Assembly: GCA_016722655.1 (NCBI GenBank)
Contig: JADKIR010000004.1
Location: 744,001 to 808,000, forward strand
Direction: 5' to 3'
Length of the DNA stretch: 64,000 nucleotides
Source of the DNA: Cytophagaceae bacterium
Lineage (GTDB): Bacteria; Bacteroidota; Bacteroidia; Cytophagales; Spirosomataceae
Positions 60,801 to 64,000 of the stretch are shown piece by piece (the stretch's first letter is position 1; every line of letters starts with the position of its first letter). Position numbers and translations under genes: made by a program. A model generated the notes under the pieces. That model had not been told where the DNA came from. It was given only the letters and a program-made list of their open reading frames with translations, and searched no databases.

Positions 60801-61601
60801 GACTACACTGGGTTTTATGTAGTATCTCTAAATAATAAAATGGGCTACATTAATACGGAAGGTAAGGAGACCATTCCGGTGCAATTTGAAAATGCCTACA
60901 AGTTTGAAAATAATTATGCTATCATTGCAAATGAAAAAAAGTTTGGCTTGATCAATTCCAAAGGAAAATTGGTAGTCCCTTCAAAATATGACCAATTGGG
61001 CTCCAATACCGAAGGATTCCTGAGCTTCAGATTAGATAATCAATGGGGTGTAGTTGATTTGCATGGAAATGAAATCCTTTCAGCAAAATATGATGAAGTC
61101 AACGGATATCAAAATGGGAAAGCAATAGTAAGAAAGGGTTCAAAAGTAGGTCTGATTGATATATCAGGAAAGGAAATTTTTCCAACAATATATTCAAATT
61201 TGAGTATGATTTCATTTGGTTTGTATGTTGCCCGGAAAGATTCAGTATTTGGCTTGCTCAGTCAGCAGGGTGAAACAATTCTTGATTTTAACTTTCAAAA
61301 TATAATTGCTGACGTCGATTACCTAGGTAATATATCTATCCAAAAAAACGACAAATGGTCTGTTTATAATCTTGTTACAGGTAAAATACTATTTGACTAT
61401 AAATATGATGACCAACTGTATTTCAGGGAAGGGTTTTCAAAAATTAAACTAAATGGGTATTATGGTGTAATTGATTTAAGTGGAAAAATAATATTACCTC
61501 CAAAATTTGATTCGATAGACGAAATCTATGGTGATACCATAAGAGCAGTGGAAAATGGAGTACAGATTGAATTTGATAAAACTGGAAAGAAATTAAACTA
61601 A
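57822..61601 (+). CDS. Giant secreted WG-repeat protein
   Basis: 1259 residues with signal peptide MKKFFTLFFLLPFFLNAQ. Nearly the whole mature chain is about 33 WG-type repeats of roughly 38 residues: a strand K-(W/Y/F)-G-(L/V/I)-(I/V)-(D/N) followed by G-K-E-(I/V)-I-P/K-P-x-Y-(D/E). Examples are KYGLVDRDGKEIIKPQYEYL, KFGLIDHTGMELISPIYEDL and KVGLIDISGKEIFPTIYSNL. The repeat probably makes a long beta-solenoid or propeller chain, as in other WG proteins. Function unknown; often linked to envelope surfaces. The next gene starts 4 bases after it, so it is co-transcribed with the TonB-C-like protein. Confidence 0.92.
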   Translation: MKKFFTLFFLLPFFLNAQQVAKYSKILPENELGLRKVELFNGRYGYINQKEKEVIPPVYISISDFNNGVIWAQSEDRKFHVLDSKNTELVPGNLTYCYFDGLKSDNLILNSDKLYGRFDTKKKSVIIPIEFQSIYSLKDSKEITYFRAYKNQFFGVFDTDGKEIIPFKYSKLDQIYGSDLLIAQSGENFGVINLENKTLIPFQYKDLQIINNDNSKNHKFIVKKVTKSGVVNNQNEIIIPFKYDNLSYVNLGYIATVNLKKGLINASQEWLIDPIYEDLSVSYLTSDEFSAKMPTGWGWTNFEKKTIVPFVYNQPVEGFENGYARVIKNNKYGLVDRDGKEIIKPQYEYLRSFNDDGLAIFQINKKFGLIDKTNKIVAPPKYSDIDQLGRFGLNKVAIIDKTDGYGARKFGMIDSKGKEIIKPIYQTIGYVDDKGNFTAETFDNQIITFNYKGEKVESKAYEIIENLGSLKIAKSNLKYGLIDENEKVIIPFQYLNLSIIDYGHQYFKYLSFQDQSGKWGIVGYNGEVKLPAIYDGAFSLAGMGKYLITNKNGFFGVLDLNFKEKIPFVYSYVGVLNDEFLRASKSNKTGIIDLLGNEVLPLKYDEVYDLYKGTFMIKIGEMTGFYNSKTKYTSAIEFKNVYSINKGWIASKDSKYGVLSIKMETVIPFEYEKLESLEIPNFLVFLKNQKKGILGIENSVLLDANYDDIKYLSETFISIGINGKYGLFNIKTKKKWDLEYDKIEKMYLNDKEVFKVSKNAKIGLIDADNKEVVAKIYDEVRSYNSQYFQVRSGTKWGLLDLGGKEILKPKYSLISSVSNNRCVIKENSKFGVVDFLDKIIIQPTYDQIEITSNYNIKYKKGSKWGLCDQNGKVLTDPKYDEIGYFSNTNRARINMDGKFGLIDHTGMELISPIYEDLQEDNSSNITRVKSNGKWGIIDNACRQPIPPDFEEITSFHQDRARYKKNGKYGLVNKYGIILTDKLYDKIDFGESGYDYTGFYVVSLNNKMGYINTEGKETIPVQFENAYKFENNYAIIANEKKFGLINSKGKLVVPSKYDQLGSNTEGFLSFRLDNQWGVVDLHGNEILSAKYDEVNGYQNGKAIVRKGSKVGLIDISGKEIFPTIYSNLSMISFGLYVARKDSVFGLLSQQGETILDFNFQNIIADVDYLGNISIQKNDKWSVYNLVTGKILFDYKYDDQLYFREGFSKIKLNGYYGVIDLSGKIILPPKFDSIDEIYGDTIRAVENGVQIEFDKTGKKLN

Positions 61602-61605
61602 AAAC

Positions 61606-62619
61606 ATGAAATTAAGGTACGTGTTATTAATATTTTGCCTTTTTGCAGGCATTGATTCTTTTGCCCAAAAGAAAAAGAAAAAAGAAAAAACAATTATTTT
61701 TTCGGCTCCAATCCCAAAAAATGATGGAGAAGTAATGATGGAGGAGCCACCCCCGCCATCCGAAGTAATAGTAGAGAGGGCTGTTATTTCCAGAGCTGTT
61801 GATCTGGAAGATTATAAACAGAAGCAACTCCGGCGACAACAAGAATCAAGAAAATTAAGATATGCGAGTTATCCGGGTGGTGAAGAAACATTCAATGAAT
61901 TGGCATTGGCACGTGTTGAATTGCCGGAATCCGCAAAAGAGTTCGAAGGCTATTTAACCGTCTCGTTTTTAGTGTCAAAAGATGGGGAATTATCTGATTT
62001 TAAGACCAATGGCATATTTAATAAAGATTGTGACACCGAAGCTGAGAGGGTAATCAGGTCACTTGGCAATTGGGATCCAGCAATTGATACCGAAAGCCAG
62101 CCTTTTGATTCCAGAGTTGCTGTAGAAATCCCCTTTGGTGTTGAACCAGCTCCTGAAATAACAAATGAAAGACAAAACCAGGCTTTTTTAGCACCTCCGC
62201 CACCACCTGCTGAAGGAACTGGTAGCGAAATACCAGCCCCAATGCTTGTTGAAACCCCCGTTATGGAAAGCAAAATTTTAAAAATTCAGGTATCAGATGA
62301 TGTTTTCGAAAAAAATCCTGACAAAAAAGCCACATTTATCGACGATGATAGTGAGCTACTTAGATTTTTACAAAAAGAGATGATTTTTTCTGTAGCTGCT
62401 TCAAATGCCAATATCAATGAAATGGTAGAAATAAAAGCTATGGCCGAAAAAGATGGAAATATTAGAATCCTGGAGATTGTTAAAGATCCGGGCTTTGGCT
62501 GTGGTGAGAACGCAATAAAAGCTGTTGAAAGTTTGCCCGGATTTATTCCGGCAATGAAAAACAGGAAATTTGTGGATTCAATTATACAGATTTCTGTTCC
62601 TTGCAAAAAATTTGAGTAA
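61606..62619 (+). CDS. Secreted protein with two TonB-C-like domains
   Basis: 337 residues with signal peptide MKLRYVLLIFCLFAGIDSFA. After a proline-rich stretch, residues 100-190 (GYLTVSFLVSKDGELSDFKTNG) and 230-335 (VEIKAMAEKDGNIRILEIVKDPGFGCGENAIKAVESLPGFIPAMKNRK) each resemble the TonB C-terminal fold (V/I-x-F-x-V-x-x-D-G, C-x-x-x-A-x-x-x-(V/L)). There is no membrane anchor, so it is not an ordinary TonB. Its tight spacing behind the WG-repeat gene suggests a joint role, perhaps in the periplasm. The two cysteines per domain recur. Confidence 0.75.
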   Translation: MKLRYVLLIFCLFAGIDSFAQKKKKKEKTIIFSAPIPKNDGEVMMEEPPPPSEVIVERAVISRAVDLEDYKQKQLRRQQESRKLRYASYPGGEETFNELALARVELPESAKEFEGYLTVSFLVSKDGELSDFKTNGIFNKDCDTEAERVIRSLGNWDPAIDTESQPFDSRVAVEIPFGVEPAPEITNERQNQAFLAPPPPPAEGTGSEIPAPMLVETPVMESKILKIQVSDDVFEKNPDKKATFIDDDSELLRFLQKEMIFSVAASNANINEMVEIKAMAEKDGNIRILEIVKDPGFGCGENAIKAVESLPGFIPAMKNRKFVDSIIQISVPCKKFE

Positions 62620-62833
62620 GTACAGATTGAAAATTCAAATTCTTATCTCAAAATTAGTTATTATTAGCTGTAATTTTTTAGGACGTTTTAAATTTTATCA
62701 CGGGATTAATATTTATTTAATTGGGGGATTATTCTAAAACAAAATATCGTTTAAAGGCATTTTTATACATGAAAAAATCATATTTTGAAACTTACTCTTT
62801 CCCTTTTATATTTTTTTCCCTCGGTAAAATACC

Positions 62834-62841
62834 TAAATTTG
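62834..62841 (+). promoter_or_regulatory. -7 box upstream of the M20 dipeptidase gene
   Basis: TAAATTTG, a perfect TAnnTTTG, 23 bases before the start. No clear -33 box at 19-base spacing. The rest of the 245-base gap (62620-62864) is AT-rich and has only a 27-codon frame that I do not support as a gene. Confidence 0.45.
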
Positions 62842-62864
62842 ATTCAAAATAATTTTCTCATTTT

Positions 62865-64000
62865 ATGAAAGATTTCATCGCTTCAAACAAACAAAGATAC
62901 CTTAACGAACTTTTCGATTTCTTAAGAATACCCTCAGTTAGTGCCGATTCAAAGCACAAAGACGACATGCTCACCGCAGCCGAATATATTAAAGGAAAAT
63001 TGCTTGAAGCAGGGCTCGACCATGCTGAAATTTGCCCAACTGACGGTCATCCGATTGTTTATGCAGAAAAAATAATTGACCCTTCTCTTCCCACAATCCT
63101 TACTTACGGTCACTATGATGTGCAACCGGCTGATCCGGTAGAGCTTTGGAATACACCGCCATTTGAGCCTACCATAAAAATCACACCTGTTCACCCTGAT
63201 GGTGCCATTTTCGCCCGTGGATCATGTGATGACAAAGGTCAAATATACATGCATGTAAAAGCCATAGAAGCTATGAACTTGCATGAAGGTCTTCCATGTA
63301 ATGTAAAAATAATGTTTGAAGGGGAGGAAGAAGTTGGCTCTGAAAACCTGGGGACTTTTGTAAAAAATAATAAAGAAAAACTAAAAGCCGATTTAATTCT
63401 GATTTCAGATACTTCTATCATAGCCAATGACATACCTTCGGTTGAAACCGGCCTGAGAGGACTTGCGTACATGGAAGTTGAAGTCACTGCTGCCAACAGA
63501 GACCTTCATTCAGGAGTTTATGGCGGAGCAGTTGCCAATCCTATCAATGTTTTGGCCCAGATGATAGCCTCCATGCATGACGAAAACGGTAAAATCACTG
63601 TTGAGGGTTTTTATGATAAAGTAGTAGAACTGACAACCGAAGAAAGAGATGCACTTGAATCTGCTCCGTTTGATCTGGAGGCTTACAAAAAAGACCTTGA
63701 AATCGACGAAGTAACCGGAGAAAAAGGCTATACAACCCGTGAGCGGGCATCCATACGTCCGACATTGGATGTAAACGGAATATGGGGAGGATATACAGGT
63801 GAAGGATCAAAGACTGTGTTACCTTCAAAAGCATTTGCCAAAATATCTATGAGATTGGTACCAGATCAGGATTGGGAAGAAATTTCTGAGCTCTTTACCA
63901 AACATTTTAATAAAATAGCTTCTCCAACGGTAAAAGTAAAGGTAAAAAAACATCACGGAGGTCAACCTTATGTTACTCCTACAGATTCTATCGGGTACAA
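62865..64000 (+). CDS. M20 family dipeptidase, C-terminus cut by window edge
   Basis: 378 codons visible, no stop. The M20/ArgE/CNDP pattern is clear: LTYGHYDVQPADPVELWNTPPF (first metal ligands H-x-D), FARGSCDDKGQ (bridging D), FEGEEEVGSENL (catalytic E and metal E), ISDTSIIANDIPSVETGLRG and LHSGVYGGAVANP in the dimerisation domain. It would cleave dipeptides with one or two zinc ions in the cytoplasm, since no signal peptide is present. The last family segment lies outside the window. Confidence 0.93.
   Translation, partial: MKDFIASNKQRYLNELFDFLRIPSVSADSKHKDDMLTAAEYIKGKLLEAGLDHAEICPTDGHPIVYAEKIIDPSLPTILTYGHYDVQPADPVELWNTPPFEPTIKITPVHPDGAIFARGSCDDKGQIYMHVKAIEAMNLHEGLPCNVKIMFEGEEEVGSENLGTFVKNNKEKLKADLILISDTSIIANDIPSVETGLRGLAYMEVEVTAANRDLHSGVYGGAVANPINVLAQMIASMHDENGKITVEGFYDKVVELTTEERDALESAPFDLEAYKKDLEIDEVTGEKGYTTRERASIRPTLDVNGIWGGYTGEGSKTVLPSKAFAKISMRLVPDQDWEEISELFTKHFNKIASPTVKVKVKKHHGGQPYVTPTDSIGY

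Noticed and set aside
62769..62852. 27-codon open frame ahead of the M20 gene
   Set aside because: No family, no ribosome-binding context and it overlaps the -7 box; chance frame.
1..64000. tRNA, rRNA or CRISPR
   Set aside because: No T-loop GGTTCGAATCC-like element with a cloverleaf, no rRNA block and no direct repeat-spacer array seen on either strand.

Overview
The window looks like ordinary chromosome of a Bacteroidota bacterium, most likely a member of the Cytophagales. The evidence is AT-rich DNA, starts preceded by A-rich leaders rather than Shine-Dalgarno sequences, several promoters of the Bacteroidota type (TTTG, about 19 bases, TAnnTTTG), an alpha/beta-fused 2-oxoacid dehydrogenase E1, and many secreted proteins with short Bacteroidota-style signal peptides. 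About 58 protein genes fill nearly the whole window. I found no rRNA, tRNA, CRISPR array, IS element or prophage, and no gene-free stretch reaches 300 bases.

Region by region. 1-7.5 kb: an edge-truncated secreted protein, a class IV aminotransferase, ettA, a DUF349 protein, a WbqC/ATP-grasp-HAD gene pair and a YceI protein. 7.7-12.3 kb: a same-strand block with an 18-unit beta-roll adhesin ending in a self-cleaving S74 chaperone, a receiver-less LytTR regulator and four small secreted proteins or lipoproteins. 12.3-21 kb: a TPR histidine kinase and its NarL-type regulator, an amino acid permease, a PAP2 phosphatase, a beta-helix lipoprotein and argC/argD. 21-31 kb: lgt, a glycosyltransferase, a phosphohexomutase, the Anbu (proteasome-like) operon with an interrupted alpha-E gene, class II aldolase, an AlkD-like protein, an FMN reductase and a DUF1080 protein. 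31-39 kb: prmC, a MoxR ATPase, a self-operator HTH-Fic protein, hemB, atpG/atpA, ispE and a stand-alone rpsJ. 39-50 kb: upp, an MFS transporter, a lipid hydroxylase, a GNAT enzyme, the fused E1, a DUF1573 protein, an ATP-grasp ligase, a GreA/B-like factor and a membrane protein. 50-64 kb: a CAT/DUF2442/DUF4160 overlap cluster, a HAD hydrolase, a sugar isomerase with a LacI regulator, a four-repeat secreted protein, prolyl oligopeptidase, a giant WG-repeat protein with a TonB-C-like partner, and the start of an M20 dipeptidase.

The parts most worth a second look are: the Anbu operon, whose own promoter, absent ATP-grasp partner and one-base interruption of alpha-E raise the question of whether it still works; the adhesin-LytTR block; the Fic gene, whose core promoter sits inside a perfect inverted repeat; the WbqC/ATP-grasp-HAD cassette; and two uncharacterised repeat proteins. 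The dissociation of atpA-atpG and of rpsJ from their usual operons is a notable genome-organisation feature.
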